Notes: generated from the sequence alone by a model not told the origin. Shown: positions 16,501 to 25,425, numbered from the stretch's first letter. The stretch is DNA of 64,000 nt from Gammaproteobacteria bacterium (GCA_024639905.1 JAHEGE010000002.1:196580-260579); one strand, 5' to 3'. Program-made: numbers and translations.

Positions 16501-18460
16501 GAGACATTTCCGCGAGCGCGGTATCGACATTCAGAAAGACGAGATTTCCGTGATCGGCATTGGCGATATGTCTGGTGATGTATTTGGCAATGGCATGCTG
16601 CTGTCGCAGAAAATAGCTTTAATAGGTGCGTTCAATCACCTGCATATTTTTGTCGACCCCACGCCCGATTCTAAAGCCAGCTTTAAGGAGCGCAAGCGTC
16701 TGTTCCGACTAGCCGGCTCGACTTGGGGTGACTACAAGAAAGAGCTCATATCCGCCGGCGGCGGGGTGTTCGATCGCAGTGCCAAATCGATCACATTGAG
16801 CGCCGCGATGCGTCAGGTCTTTGGCGTCGACGCGGCGACGCTGACTCCCGATGAACTCATTTCGGCGATGCTAAAAGCGCCAGTGGATTTGCTGTGGAAT
16901 GGCGGCATCGGCACGTATGTGAAGAGCGAGAACGAAACGCATGCGCAAGTGGGCGATAAGGCAAACGATGCACTCCGTGTAGATGCCTCGCAGCTGCGCT
17001 GTGTAGCCATCGGCGAGGGCGGTAATCTCGGGATGACGCAATTAGCCCGCATCGAGTACGGGCTACGCCAAGGCGTCTCGTTCACTGATTTTATCGATAA
17101 TTCCGCCGGCGTCGACTGTTCAGACCACGAGGTCAATATTAAGATTCTGCTCAACGAGGTAGCGACCCAATCTCCTGCGCGGACGTCGACTGCGAAGCTG
17201 CAGGCTGAGCGTGAGCGCAGCGAGCTGCTTGAGAGCATGACAGAGGCGGTTGCCGAGCTGGTGCTGGACAATAATTACAAGCAGGTTCAGACACTCGCGC
17301 TAACTTTCGCTGATCGAAGCCTCGACTGCAAACAGTTCAATGATCTCGTTGTTTGGCTGGAGGCACGCGCCGGTCTCGATCGCGCCATCGAGTATTTGCC
17401 GAACGCTGAAGCGCTGGAACGTAGGGGCGCCGCCGGTGGGATGCCTACGCGCCCGGAGTTGGCGGTAGTCACGTCTTATATGAAAATGCATTTGAAAGAA
17501 GAACTTGTGACTGCATCGTATTTGCATGATCCCATGCTCGACACGACGCTGCATAAAGCATTTCCCGCAACCCTCGTCGAGCGCTATCCGGACGCGATTA
17601 ATCAGCACCCGCTGCGCGCCGAACTCATGGCTACTCAGATCGCTAATACGCTTCTGAATCGCGTGGGTGGCTGTTTCATTTTCGAGCTCGTGGAGGCGTC
17701 TGGTAAGTCAGTTTCTGACGTTGTGCGAGCGGCGTTGCTTGCCTGTTCAGTATTAGAGGCGGAGCCTCAGTGGCGGGCCATCGAGTCCTTAGATTTTAAA
17801 GTGTCGGTCGAGCGCCAAAATGACATGATGCTACGTTTGATCAGACTAGTTCGCGAAGCGACCCGTTGGTTGTTACGCAATCGTAAACCCGGCCCAAGTC
17901 TCGCCGCCGAGGCGGCCGACTATGCGCCAGGAATACGTGAGCTACGCAGCTTGATGCCTGCCGTGTTGACCGAACATCTCGCTACAAGGTTCGAGCAAGA
18001 GGTGCAGCAAGTCCGGGCGGAGAGCGTCCCGGCAGCGATTGCCTCGGCCTACGCGCAGCACGGTTTCTTGTCGCCGGCGCTTAGTCTCATCGAGACGGCA
18101 AATGCATGCGGCGAGAGCTTAGAGACGATGACCGCGGCTTATCATTTTATGGGCGCCGCATTGCAGCTCGATTGGCTCGAGGAGTTGATTGCAGGCATCG
18201 CTCCGAACAGCGTGTGGGAAAGCCAGGTGCGAACAACGGCGCTTGAAGACCTGACTTGGCGGCAGCGCGTCCTTGCACGGCGTTTGTTGCGCGAAACCGA
18301 GGGCGTGCGTGGTGTACAGAAGCGTGTTGATGCATGGTTCGCGAAGAACGAATCAGAGTTGTCACGCTCTCGTGCCGTGCTTAGCGCATTGCAGGCGGAG
18401 CCGGTACCGGATTTGGCGATGGTGACCGTCGCGATGCGCGAGTTGAAGAAACTGTCCTAG
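13565..18460 (+). CDS. gdhB: large NAD-specific glutamate dehydrogenase (about 180 kDa class)
   Basis: This enzyme oxidatively deaminates glutamate to 2-oxoglutarate and ammonia with NAD, feeding amino-acid carbon into the TCA cycle. The 1631-residue length is characteristic of the large bacterial class first described in Streptomyces and Pseudomonas. A long N-terminal regulatory half with ACT-like regions precedes the catalytic core from about residue 800 (LRGGKVARGGLRWSDRREDY, then VIVPVGAKGGFVVK) and the nucleotide-binding part (SVIGIGDMSGDVFGNGML). A GGAG sequence precedes the ATG. It is divergent from moxR and stands alone before pyrD. Regulation by amino acids is expected from the family, not seen here. 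Confidence 0.96.
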   Translation: MSKDLRARELQSDTIVAAIVAESTLKSADKRDLYRRFSKRYLANISSVELSEVPVSSIAADVQQAWEFVQERKSSRPLIAFEEGSTTEQGRVLPTTVVRVLLDDKPFIVDSLRQALLRCGVTIKDVRNAVLFSGRRKSGASKDGLGRFGRLVDLAVSSDDDFSAESFCSIACARLGDDELKSVEAELRDTLNHVIAAVGGYKDMTAAAAGLRRNLLTNAEFLPVSEENVAESIEFIGWLVDNHFTFLGYEKYSIHSKGAESIIQLESDSTLGVSRFKSELKAQTKLSSLPGAAADFVRRPKLLSFAKSSQRSKVHRPVYYDYVLVKEFDKAGKVTHMHRFLGLYTSSVYFREALAIPLLRKKVSRALEKSGYTKNGHNMKDLLQVINTFPRDELFQISSSALLETAIEVTKIRDTGACKLFVRKDFYGRFVNCLVYIPRELFNTKSRLAIQSLLERRFEAEDVDFNTYLTESSQARIHLVFRVPKIRALKIDRAELEAAMIALIRPWEDEFMESLRADNDEAEAQAQYKQFAECFSPAYQETYTAEEAVRDVRFINEVAQTGRLCVVLNESRVERAEFSFKLFSLESQLMLSDVDPILENLGLRIISERTFSLRGHCSDAGDSAPRIWLHDFLVYRREPSSPLSEAGRSLFEQAFYAVWEGRADDDAYNSLVLSARLDWRQAALLRALGAYLKQIRFGYSQLFLAETLSKHAAVTSDLLTLFTLTFTPGSEPNKTKAARTLQRIERGIDSVTNLSEDSVLRGFLGLLKAMRRTNFFQRDTAGETKDYFSFKFEPRLIKGIPKPVPLFEIFVFSAKVEGVHLRGGKVARGGLRWSDRREDYRTEVLGLVKAQQVKNSVIVPVGAKGGFVVKAATPAADRAENQARGINAYKTFIAGLLDITDNLNQSVLVPPPDVVRLDEDDPYLVVAADKGTATFSDIANGIAASYEFWLGDGFASGGSNGYDHKAMGITAKGAWVSVQRHFRERGIDIQKDEISVIGIGDMSGDVFGNGMLLSQKIALIGAFNHLHIFVDPTPDSKASFKERKRLFRLAGSTWGDYKKELISAGGGVFDRSAKSITLSAAMRQVFGVDAATLTPDELISAMLKAPVDLLWNGGIGTYVKSENETHAQVGDKANDALRVDASQLRCVAIGEGGNLGMTQLARIEYGLRQGVSFTDFIDNSAGVDCSDHEVNIKILLNEVATQSPARTSTAKLQAERERSELLESMTEAVAELVLDNNYKQVQTLALTFADRSLDCKQFNDLVVWLEARAGLDRAIEYLPNAEALERRGAAGGMPTRPELAVVTSYMKMHLKEELVTASYLHDPMLDTTLHKAFPATLVERYPDAINQHPLRAELMATQIANTLLNRVGGCFIFELVEASGKSVSDVVRAALLACSVLEAEPQWRAIESLDFKVSVERQNDMMLRLIRLVREATRWLLRNRKPGPSLAAEAADYAPGIRELRSLMPAVLTEHLATRFEQEVQQVRAESVPAAIASAYAQHGFLSPALSLIETANACGESLETMTAAYHFMGAALQLDWLEELIAGIAPNSVWESQVRTTALEDLTWRQRVLARRLLRETEGVRGVQKRVDAWFAKNESELSRSRAVLSALQAEPVPDLAMVTVAMRELKKLS

Positions 18461-18496
18461 TTTGGAAATCGATGACTAGTTGGAAAGGAGTAGCAC

Positions 18497-19513
18497 TTGT
18501 ATAGATTACTAAGAGCGGCATTGTTCTTGCTGCCTGCCGAGGCTTCGCATGATCTCGCGCTCAAGGCGATGAGCCTCGTAGAACGTTTAGGCCTCACGGG
18601 TCTGATTGCAGCCCGAACGCGAGGCCTCGCCCGCGAGATAACGGTAATGGGTATCCGATTTCCGCATCGAGTAGGCCTCGCCGCAGGGTTAGATAAAAAT
18701 GCGGATCACGCTGACGCGCTGCAAGGGCTTGGCTTTGCGTGGTTAGAGCTGGGTACTCTCACGCCAAGACCACAGCCGGGAAATCCTAAACCGCGCATGT
18801 TTCGCCTTGCTCAACAGCACGCGATCATTAATCGTCTTGGTTTTAATAATAAAGGGATAGACTACGCGCTCACAAAGCTGTCTACACGCAGGCGCAAAGG
18901 CATTGTTGGCATCAATATCGGCAAAAATGCCGATACGCCTCTCGAGGAGGCGAATGAAGACTATCTCATCGGGCTGCGCAAGGCGTATCCCGTCGCCGAC
19001 TACATCGCAATTAATATTTCTTCACCCAACACCCCCGGCTTGCGCTCTTTGCAGTATGGCGAAGAGCTCGACAGCCTACTTGGCGCCTTGATGGCGGAGA
19101 GACGCACCCTCGCCGCCGCACTGGGTCGGGTTGTGCCTATCGCGGTGAAATTAGCGCCTGATATGACTATCGAAGAACTCACGCTGTGCTGTGGCAAACT
19201 CGTCGCCCATGGGGTGGAGGGGGTGATCGCCACGAACACCACGTTCGATCGTGAACGGGTAGCCGAAAGTGAACACGCAGCGGAGACCGGAGGGCTGAGT
19301 GGTGCGCCTTTGACTGAAAAGGCCTGCGCAACGCTCAGCCACATTAAGGCGCTAGTTGGAGACCGTATGGCGATTATCGGCGTGGGAGGCATTATGACTG
19401 GCGGCGATGCTCAGGCACGCATCGAGGCCGGTGCAGATCTCGTGCAGGTCTATTCTGGGTTTATCTACGCCGGACCACCGCTAATCAGCGATTGCTTGCG
19501 CGCTACGGCCTAA
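18497..19513 (+). CDS. pyrD: dihydroorotate dehydrogenase (quinone), class 2
   Basis: PyrD oxidises dihydroorotate to orotate and passes electrons to membrane quinones in pyrimidine synthesis. The TTG start at 18497 has AAAGGAG 6 nt upstream. The 338-residue product has the membrane-associating N-terminal helix (RLLRAALFLLPAEASHDLAL), FMN-site motifs (GLAAGLDKNADH), the class 2 active-site Ser segment (NISSPNTPGLRSLQ) and the phosphate-binding end (GVGGIMTGGDA and LVQVYSGFIY). Length matches the E. coli enzyme. The glutaredoxin-like gene follows after 4 nt. Confidence 0.96.
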   Translation: MYRLLRAALFLLPAEASHDLALKAMSLVERLGLTGLIAARTRGLAREITVMGIRFPHRVGLAAGLDKNADHADALQGLGFAWLELGTLTPRPQPGNPKPRMFRLAQQHAIINRLGFNNKGIDYALTKLSTRRRKGIVGINIGKNADTPLEEANEDYLIGLRKAYPVADYIAINISSPNTPGLRSLQYGEELDSLLGALMAERRTLAAALGRVVPIAVKLAPDMTIEELTLCCGKLVAHGVEGVIATNTTFDRERVAESEHAAETGGLSGAPLTEKACATLSHIKALVGDRMAIIGVGGIMTGGDAQARIEAGADLVQVYSGFIYAGPPLISDCLRATA

Positions 19514-19517
19514 CACT

Positions 19518-19781
19518 ATGACGGACCTCATTTTCTTTACGACCTCGGCTTGTCACTTGTGTGAGGAAGCCGAGCAGTTACTCATCGCTGTAGCCGGCGG
19601 CTTGGCTTTCGAGCTCGAGGTTGAGGCGATCGATATCGCGGAAGCGACAGAGCTAGTCGAGCGTTACGGTGTGCGTATTCCCGTGCTTAGGCGTAACGTC
19701 GATAACGCAGAACTCGACTGGCCGTTCGACGCTGACGCGTTAGCGCCGTTTCTCCGCGTGGCCCATGCCGAGTGTAAATAG
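19518..19781 (+). CDS. glutaredoxin-like thiol protein (DUF836 type)
   Basis: This small thioredoxin-fold protein of 87 residues has the redox motif CHLC near the N terminus (FFTTSACHLCEEAEQLL), the cis-Pro loop (YGVRIPVL) and a conserved acidic end. It resembles the glutaredoxin-like family often found beside pyrD or in small operons of gammaproteobacteria; the substrate is unknown. It lies 4 nt after pyrD and is probably coexpressed. Its last 42 nt overlap the 3' end of the convergent tatD gene. Confidence 0.82.
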   Translation: MTDLIFFTTSACHLCEEAEQLLIAVAGGLAFELEVEAIDIAEATELVERYGVRIPVLRRNVDNAELDWPFDADALAPFLRVAHAECK

Positions 19782-20570
19782 CCTGTGGGCATTTAGCGTC
19801 GAGTGCCTGGCGATGTCATCGAATTCGCAGCCGTAACATTCAGCAATTCTCGTCACTACCTCAGGCAGATAACAAGGTTCATTGCGACGCGTCTTGGGCC
19901 GCGGCTTGAGCGTGCGCGGCAGCAGATAGGGCGCGTCGGTCTCGACTAAGAGTCGATCCAGAGGGATGTGGCGCACGATTTCTTGCAAGTCCTTTCCTCG
20001 GCGTTCGTCACATACCCAGCCGGTGATGCCTATATACATGTCTAAGTCTAGATAGGCTTCGAGTGCTGCACGTGTATCGGTAAAGCAGTGAACGACGCCG
20101 CCGACCAAATCTGCGCGCCTCGCGCTAAGTATTTTGTAGAAATCCTCATGCGCCTCGCGCTGATGGAGAAAAAGCGGCTTGTGCGTTGCGGCTGCGATTT
20201 CGAGGTGCGCCTCAAAGGCGGAGATCTGAGCTTCGCGTGGTGAAAAATCACGGTTATAGTCCAGCCCGCACTCGCCAACCGCCACCACTTCTGAGCGCGT
20301 TGCGAGTTCGGCGATAGCGGTTGCAGCTTCTGCCGTGAAGGTGCTGGCAACATGTGGGTGGAAGCCGGCAGTCGCGGCAAACAGGTCCGGTTGTTGGGTG
20401 CTGAGTAACGCGGCTTCGTGAGAAGTCGGAAGGTCGGTGCCAGTGAGCATAATCCGCTCGACCCCAGCGCTGCGAGCGCGCGCGATCACGTCTGCAAAGT
20501 CTGCTGCAAACGACTCGTGGGTGAGGTTCGCACCGATGTCGACGAGCGGGGGGATTGATACGCGTGTCAT
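19740..20570 (-). CDS. tatD: TatD family metal-dependent DNase
   Basis: TatD is a cytoplasmic, Mg-dependent 3'-5' exonuclease of TIM-barrel fold linked to DNA repair and oxidative damage. The family landmarks are the N-terminal DIGANLTHESF strand, GECGLDYNRDFSP, the HCFTDTR strand, GITGWVCDERRG and the C-terminal LLVETDAPYLLPR. Close agreement in these blocks favours TatD proper over YcfH or YjjV. The 276 residues are a normal length. The last 14 codons overlap the end of the convergent glutaredoxin-like gene. Confidence 0.93.
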   Translation of the reverse strand: MTRVSIPPLVDIGANLTHESFAADFADVIARARSAGVERIMLTGTDLPTSHEAALLSTQQPDLFAATAGFHPHVASTFTAEAATAIAELATRSEVVAVGECGLDYNRDFSPREAQISAFEAHLEIAAATHKPLFLHQREAHEDFYKILSARRADLVGGVVHCFTDTRAALEAYLDLDMYIGITGWVCDERRGKDLQEIVRHIPLDRLLVETDAPYLLPRTLKPRPKTRRNEPCYLPEVVTRIAECYGCEFDDIARHSTLNAHRLFTLGMGHAEKRR

Positions 20571-20663
20571 GCGGGTTCCTCTTGTTTCTTGGCTGCGGAC
20601 GATGACGGACGAAGCCGCGGCGGGAGTGTAACGCAGGGCACGGCTGGTATAAAACGGCTAGGT

Positions 20664-20693
20664 GGCTATCTAGCGTTTAACTTGGCGATAGCC
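20664..20693 (+). other. inverted repeat upstream of ilvE
   Basis: GGCTATC and GATAGCC arms of 7 bp are separated by 16 nt, directly before GATAAT (20694-20699), a possible -10 hexamer for ilvE. No good -35 is visible at the right spacing. It could be an operator site; support is weak. Confidence 0.3.
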
Positions 20694-20746
20694 GATAATG
20701 ATCTGAGAACTTGACGATTCGATTTAGGCAGTACAAGGATTTCAGC

Positions 20747-21787
20747 GTGGATGCACAGGTAACAAAACAGCCGCTCAACTGGTCTGAGCTCGGGTTTCAA
20801 TACATTAAGACCGACACTCGCTACCGCGCTGTATGGCGCGACGGGGCGTGGTCGCTCGGCGAGCTCATTGGCGAGGAGAACATCGCCATTCACGAAGGCG
20901 CGCCGTCCATTCATTACGCCCAGCAGTGTTTCGAGGGGATGAAGGCTCAGACTGCTCCCGACGGTCGCATCCTGTTGTTTCGCCCCGAGCTCAATGCAGA
21001 GCGCATGCGGCGCACGGCGCAAAGGCTTCTAATGCCCGATGTCCCTGTTGAAATGTTCGTCGATGCGGTCAAACGCGTGGTTAGCGCGAATGCGTCGTGG
21101 GTTCCCCCCTACGGCTCAGGCGCTTCGCTCTACATCCGGCCAATGCTCATCGGGGTTGGTGAAAACCTGGGCCTGAAGCCCGCGCAGTCCTATGAGTTCC
21201 GGGTATTCGTCTCGCCGGTTGGGCCCTATTATAAGCAGGCGGGGCTGGGCACCATTAGCCTTGCAGTGTCGGAGATGGATCGAGCAGCACCGCGCGGCAC
21301 GGGTAGCTATAAGGCGGGAGCAAATTACGCGGGTGGCTTGCTGGCCACCAAGCAAGCGCAGGCGCTGGGTGCAAACGAGGCCCTGTATCTCGATTCGCGC
21401 GAAGAGCGCTTTATCGATGAGGCGGGGTCCGCGAATATTGTGATCGTGATGAAGGACGGCTCTGTTGCCACCCCGAAGTCAGAAGCGATCCTCCCAAGCA
21501 TTACGCGGCGCAGCATTATGACTCTCGCCGAGAAGAAATTGGGCCTGACGACGGTCGAGCGTCAAATTGAGCTGCGCAAGGAGATCGGCGATTTCGCTGA
21601 AGCCGCAGCGTGCGGCACGGCTGCCGTGCTCTCGCCCGTTGGCCGAATTTGGTTCGATGACGCATGGCATCAGGTCGGGGAAGGCGATGTTGCGGGCCCC
21701 GTGATGCACAAACTCTATGATTTGCTCGTCGGCATTCAAAAGGGCGAGCTCGCAGACGAATTCGGTTGGACTGTCGCAGTAGACTAG
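20747..21787 (+). CDS. ilvE: branched-chain amino acid aminotransferase
   Basis: IlvE is a PLP-dependent fold-type IV transaminase for the last step of leucine, isoleucine and valine synthesis. The sequence follows the Haemophilus-type BCAT (LNWSELGFQYIKTDTRY, IHEGAPSIHYAQQCFEGMKA, YGSGASLYIRPMLIGVGENL, ILPSITRRSIM, AAACGTAAVLSPVG), not the shorter E. coli type. The catalytic Lys lies in the GSYKAGANYAGG block. The ORF track starts at a TTG (20711). The GTG at 20747 has AAGGA 8 nt upstream and aligns with homologue N termini, giving 346 residues. It appears monocistronic, with a stable hairpin beyond the stop. Confidence 0.94.
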   Translation: MDAQVTKQPLNWSELGFQYIKTDTRYRAVWRDGAWSLGELIGEENIAIHEGAPSIHYAQQCFEGMKAQTAPDGRILLFRPELNAERMRRTAQRLLMPDVPVEMFVDAVKRVVSANASWVPPYGSGASLYIRPMLIGVGENLGLKPAQSYEFRVFVSPVGPYYKQAGLGTISLAVSEMDRAAPRGTGSYKAGANYAGGLLATKQAQALGANEALYLDSREERFIDEAGSANIVIVMKDGSVATPKSEAILPSITRRSIMTLAEKKLGLTTVERQIELRKEIGDFAEAAACGTAAVLSPVGRIWFDDAWHQVGEGDVAGPVMHKLYDLLVGIQKGELADEFGWTVAVD

Positions 21788-21843
21788 ACTGCGTAGGCCA
21801 GATATCGCAAAGAAGTCCCAATCCACGCGCCTTCGCGAGCACT

Positions 21844-21879
21844 ATTAGCCCATACGATGTCCGCATCGTGAGGGCTAAT
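21844..21879 (+). terminator. long hairpin between ilvE and topA
   Basis: ATTAGCCC pairs perfectly with GGGCTAAT and encloses a 2x2 internal loop and a second perfect arm (ACGATG with CATCGT) around a TCCG loop, 14 paired bases in all. It ends 12 bp before the topA -35. There is no run of T after it, only AATTTG, so it may be a weak terminator for ilvE or a regulatory site near the topA promoter. Confidence 0.5.
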
Positions 21880-21891
21880 TTGCGTTAAAGC

Positions 21892-21922
21892 TTGACCGAC
21901 CCACGACCCTTCCTTATATACT
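21892..21922 (+). promoter_or_regulatory. predicted sigma70 promoter of topA
   Basis: TTGACC at 21892 is followed after 17 bp by TATATA (21915-21920), or after 19 bp by TATACT (21917-21922). It lies about 45 bp before the topA ATG. The TTG of the -35 is what the ORF track took as the start of a longer topA frame. Confidence 0.6.
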
Positions 21923-21966
21923 CGCGCACTTCCGGCCCCCGGCCTCAAGTCCAAAGAGTTGCGTTT

Positions 21967-24714
21967 ATGCCCAAATCACTAGTAATAGTCGAGTCGCCAG
22001 CTAAGGCGAAAACTATTAACAAGTACCTCGGTTCTGACTTCATCGTCAAATCGAGTGTGGGTCATATTCGAGATCTGCCCACTTCGGGCTCAGCCAAGCC
22101 TGTAGACCCCAAAGCGCGCGCTGCTGCAGCGGCCAAGACACGCAAACTCGCGCCAGACGAAAAGCTCGTCTATAAAAAGAAGAAGGCGAAAGAGGCGCTG
22201 GTTAAGCGCATGGGCATCGATCCTGAACACGACTGGGCGGCACAATACGAAGTGTTGCCAGGCAAGGAGAAGGTCGTCTCAGAACTGCAAAAGCTCGCGA
22301 AGGGCGCCGACACTATCTATCTCGCAACGGATTTAGACCGCGAGGGAGAGGCGATAGCCTGGCACTTAAAAGAGGCCATAGGCGGTGACGAAAGCCGTTA
22401 TAAGCGCGTCGTCTTCAATGAGATTACCAAGCGCGCTATCCAAGACGCGTTCGCCGAGCCTGGCGAACTGGATATGCGCTATGTAGAGGCACAGCAGGCG
22501 CGGCGCTTCCTCGATCGAGTTGTGGGCTTCATGGTGTCGCCTTTGCTCTGGGCGAAGGTAGCACGTGGGCTCTCTGCGGGGCGCGTGCAATCGGTTGCTG
22601 TGCGCTTGGTGGTTGAGCGTGAGCGCGAGATTCGGGCGTTCATACCAGACGAGTATTGGGAGGTGTTCGCAGACCTCGAGACCGGAAAACAAGAAACGCT
22701 AAAATGCCAGGTCGTTAAGCAGGGGGGGGCGAACTTCCGCCCCACAAGCAAGCAGGAGACCGATACGGCACTTGCCGTGCTGGAGTCTAGCGACTATCGC
22801 GTACTCAAGCGCGATGATAAGCCCACGTCCTCGAAGCCCAAGGCGCCACTGATTACCTCCACTCTGCAACAGGCGGCAAGCACGCGCCTGGGCTTCGGTG
22901 TGAAGAAGACTATGATGATGGCGCAGCGCCTCTATGAGGCCGGTTACATTACTTATATGCGTACTGACTCAACACATTTGAGCGGCGATGCTATCGCCAT
23001 GGCGCGGGACTATATTAAGAGCAAATTCGGTGCTGAGTATCTGCCGGAGAAGCCTCTGTTTTACAGCTCTAAAGAAGGTGCCCAAGAAGCCCACGAAGCT
23101 ATTCGCCCTACCGATGTGCGCATGACCTCTACTCTGCTTAACCAGATGGAGCCAGATGCGGTGCGTCTGTACACGCTAATCTGGCAATTTTTTGTCGCCT
23201 GTCAGATGCCGCCAGCGCGCTATCTCAGCTCCAGTATTAGCATTGGCGCCGCAGATTTCGAGCTTAAGATTAAAGGCCGCATCATGCAGTTTGATGGATA
23301 TCTGCGTGCGATGCCTTCGAAAGACGAAGACGTAGTCTTGCCTGCGCTTAGCGAGGGCGAGCTTCTTAGTTTGAGCGCGTTGAACCCCCAGCAAAACTTT
23401 ACTAAGCCGCCGCCGCGTTTCACCGAGGCAAGTTTGGTCAAAGAGTTGGAGAAGAAGGCGATTGGGCGGCCGTCGACTTATGCTGCCATCATCTCGACGA
23501 TTCAAGATCGCGGCTACGCGCGGGTTGAGAATAAACGCTTCTACGCATTGAAGATGGGCGATATCGTCGCAGAACGATTAATCGAAAGCTTCGCAGATCT
23601 TATGGACTACGATTTTACCGCCAAGATGGAAGAGTCTCTGGACGAGGTCGCCGCGGGTGGTAAGAATTGGAAGGTGCTGTTAAACGAGTTCTATGAGCGC
23701 TTTACGCTCGAGCTTGCTATCGCCGAGGCTGGCGACGGAGGCATGCGCACCAACGATCCAACGGAAACCGATATCGAATGCCCGAATTGTGGACGTAATA
23801 TGCAAATCCGCACGGCATCTACCGGCGTGTTCCTCGGCTGTTCGGGCTATGCGCTACCCCCTAAAGAACGCTGCAAGCAGACGATCAATCTGACGCCCGG
23901 TGAAGATGCGATTCGCACCGATACGGCCGAGGAGGCCGAAGCTGCAGAGAACGTTCAGCTGCGAAATAAGCACCGGTGCACGCTGTGTAATACGGCGATG
24001 GATAGTTACCTCATAGACGAGGGGCGCAAGCTGCACGTGTGTGGCAACAATCCCGATTGCAGTGGCTTCGAAGTCGAAGGCGGCGAGTTTAAGATTCGCG
24101 GTTATGACGGGCCGATTATCGAATGCGACAAATGCGCCGCTGACATGCAACTTAAAACCGGCCGTTTCGGAAAATATTTCGGTTGCAGCAACGACTCCTG
24201 TAAGAACACGCGAAAATTGCTGCGCAACGGCCAGGCGGCACCGCCGAAGATGGATCCGGTTCCCATGCCCGAACTGCAATGCGAGACCGTCGACGATCAC
24301 TATATTTTGCGCGATGGTGCTGCTGGACTATTCCTTGCTGCGAGCCAGTTTCCGCGAAATCGCGAGACGCGGGCACCTCTGGTTTCGGAGTTGTTGCCAC
24401 ACGCCGCGGAGATCGACCCCAAGTACGACTATTTGCTGCAGGCACCTGCTATGGACGACGCCGGCAATCCAACGGTGGTGCGTTACAGTCGCAAGACCGC
24501 CGAGATCTATGTGCAGAGTGAACATGACAAAAAGGCGACAGGTTGGAAAGCATTCTATTCGGGTAGCCAATGGCAGGCCGAAGGTAGCGCGAAGGTAGTA
24601 AAGAAAACCGCAGCCAAAAAGCCGGCGGCTAAAAAGGTCGCAAAGAAAGTCGTGAAGAAGGTTGCTAAGAAGGCTGCACCGAAAAAGGCAGAAGCTAAGA
24701 CCACGGAAGAGTAA
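21967..24714 (+). CDS. topA: DNA topoisomerase I (type IA)
   Basis: TopA relaxes negative supercoils by transient single-strand cleavage. The start at 21967 gives [17 protein letters not shown], the universal N terminus of the Toprim domain; the 25 extra residues of the ORF track cover the promoter. In this 915-residue product the Toprim DxD is TDLDREGEA (residues 121-129) and the active-site Tyr is about residue 330 in [11 protein letters not shown]. Three C-terminal zinc-finger-like repeats follow ([24 protein letters not shown]), then a tail of about 40 residues rich in Lys and Ala ([12 protein letters not shown]) that may bind DNA nonspecifically. Confidence 0.97.
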   Translation: MPKSLVIVESPAKAKTINKYLGSDFIVKSSVGHIRDLPTSGSAKPVDPKARAAAAAKTRKLAPDEKLVYKKKKAKEALVKRMGIDPEHDWAAQYEVLPGKEKVVSELQKLAKGADTIYLATDLDREGEAIAWHLKEAIGGDESRYKRVVFNEITKRAIQDAFAEPGELDMRYVEAQQARRFLDRVVGFMVSPLLWAKVARGLSAGRVQSVAVRLVVEREREIRAFIPDEYWEVFADLETGKQETLKCQVVKQGGANFRPTSKQETDTALAVLESSDYRVLKRDDKPTSSKPKAPLITSTLQQAASTRLGFGVKKTMMMAQRLYEAGYITYMRTDSTHLSGDAIAMARDYIKSKFGAEYLPEKPLFYSSKEGAQEAHEAIRPTDVRMTSTLLNQMEPDAVRLYTLIWQFFVACQMPPARYLSSSISIGAADFELKIKGRIMQFDGYLRAMPSKDEDVVLPALSEGELLSLSALNPQQNFTKPPPRFTEASLVKELEKKAIGRPSTYAAIISTIQDRGYARVENKRFYALKMGDIVAERLIESFADLMDYDFTAKMEESLDEVAAGGKNWKVLLNEFYERFTLELAIAEAGDGGMRTNDPTETDIECPNCGRNMQIRTASTGVFLGCSGYALPPKERCKQTINLTPGEDAIRTDTAEEAEAAENVQLRNKHRCTLCNTAMDSYLIDEGRKLHVCGNNPDCSGFEVEGGEFKIRGYDGPIIECDKCAADMQLKTGRFGKYFGCSNDSCKNTRKLLRNGQAAPPKMDPVPMPELQCETVDDHYILRDGAAGLFLAASQFPRNRETRAPLVSELLPHAAEIDPKYDYLLQAPAMDDAGNPTVVRYSRKTAEIYVQSEHDKKATGWKAFYSGSQWQAEGSAKVVKKTAAKKPAAKKVAKKVVKKVAKKAAPKKAEAKTTEE

Positions 24715-24720
24715 TCCTCA

Positions 24721-24750
24721 AGCGCTTGTCGGCAGATGCCGAAAAGCGCT
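24721..24750. terminator. hairpin between convergent topA and lexA
   Basis: AGCGCT at 24721 and 24745 forms the outer stem, and TCGGC with GCCGA forms an inner stem around an AGAT loop. It lies 6 nt after the topA stop and 17 nt beyond the lexA stop. No T-run follows on either strand, so terminator function is uncertain. Confidence 0.45.
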
Positions 24751-24767
24751 GTTGCGGGACAGTCCGT

Positions 24768-25373
24768 CTAGTGCCTGCGAATCACGCCGACACTGATTCC
24801 CTCGATCGCGAAATCATTTAAACGCACGTCGACTTCTATCGGCGAGAACTCGGGGTTCTCTGCGATGAGGCTGAGCGTATAAGGCGTTTTGCCCTTCTTG
24901 AGGCGCTTCACCGTGACCTCTTCATCGATACGCGCGACGATGATGTCCCCGTCATTTGCGCGGTCGGTCTTGTGCACAGCTAGCAGATCATCCTCGAATA
25001 TACCCACGTCGATCATACTCGTCCCTTTTACCGTGAGCAGATAATCTGCGGCTGGCGTAAACAGGGTAGGCGGTATGTCACAGTATTCCGAGATGGATTC
25101 TTGCGCGAGAATGGGGCTGCCCGCAGCGACTTGGCCGATGATAGGCAGGCCTAGCTGTTCGTTTATCGGTAGACGCAGCCCCCGCGAGGCGCCGGGCTGT
25201 ATTTCTATCGCACCCTTGCGTGCAAGTGCCCGCAAATGATCTTCGGCCGCATTGGGCGACCGAAAGCCCATTTTCTTAGCGATCTCAGAACGCGTTGGCG
25301 GATAGCCCGTCTCCGAGAGGTAGTCTTTAATGTAGTTGAGAATCTGCTGTTGCCGTAAAGTGAGCTTAAGCAT
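24768..25373 (-). CDS. lexA: SOS response repressor LexA
   Basis: LexA represses SOS genes and is inactivated by RecA-stimulated self-cleavage. The ORF track starts at 25406, inside the operator. The ATG at 25373 ([15 protein letters not shown]) gives 201 residues and places every key residue at the E. coli number: cleavage bond Ala84-Gly85 (VAAGSP), nucleophile Ser119 (KGTSM) and Lys156 (VTVKRL). The winged helix-turn-helix reads [16 protein letters not shown]. Two SOS boxes lie immediately upstream, so autoregulation is expected. It converges on topA and no sulA follows it, unlike Pseudomonas. Confidence 0.97.
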   Translation of the reverse strand: MLKLTLRQQQILNYIKDYLSETGYPPTRSEIAKKMGFRSPNAAEDHLRALARKGAIEIQPGASRGLRLPINEQLGLPIIGQVAAGSPILAQESISEYCDIPPTLFTPAADYLLTVKGTSMIDVGIFEDDLLAVHKTDRANDGDIIVARIDEEVTVKRLKKGKTPYTLSLIAENPEFSPIEVDVRLNDFAIEGISVGVIRRH

Positions 25374-25393
25374 GAGGCGCTCCTGTGCAATCC

Positions 25394-25425
25394 CTGTGTT
25401 TATCAACAGCTGTTATTTTATACAG
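25394..25425 (-). promoter_or_regulatory. two abutting LexA (SOS) boxes
   Basis: CTGT-N8-ACAG occurs twice with no gap: 25394-25409 (spacer GTTTATCA) and 25410-25425 (spacer TATTTTAT). Both match the gammaproteobacterial SOS consensus arms perfectly. They lie 21-52 bp upstream of the lexA ATG and cover the predicted -10, which fits tight autorepression. Confidence 0.9.
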
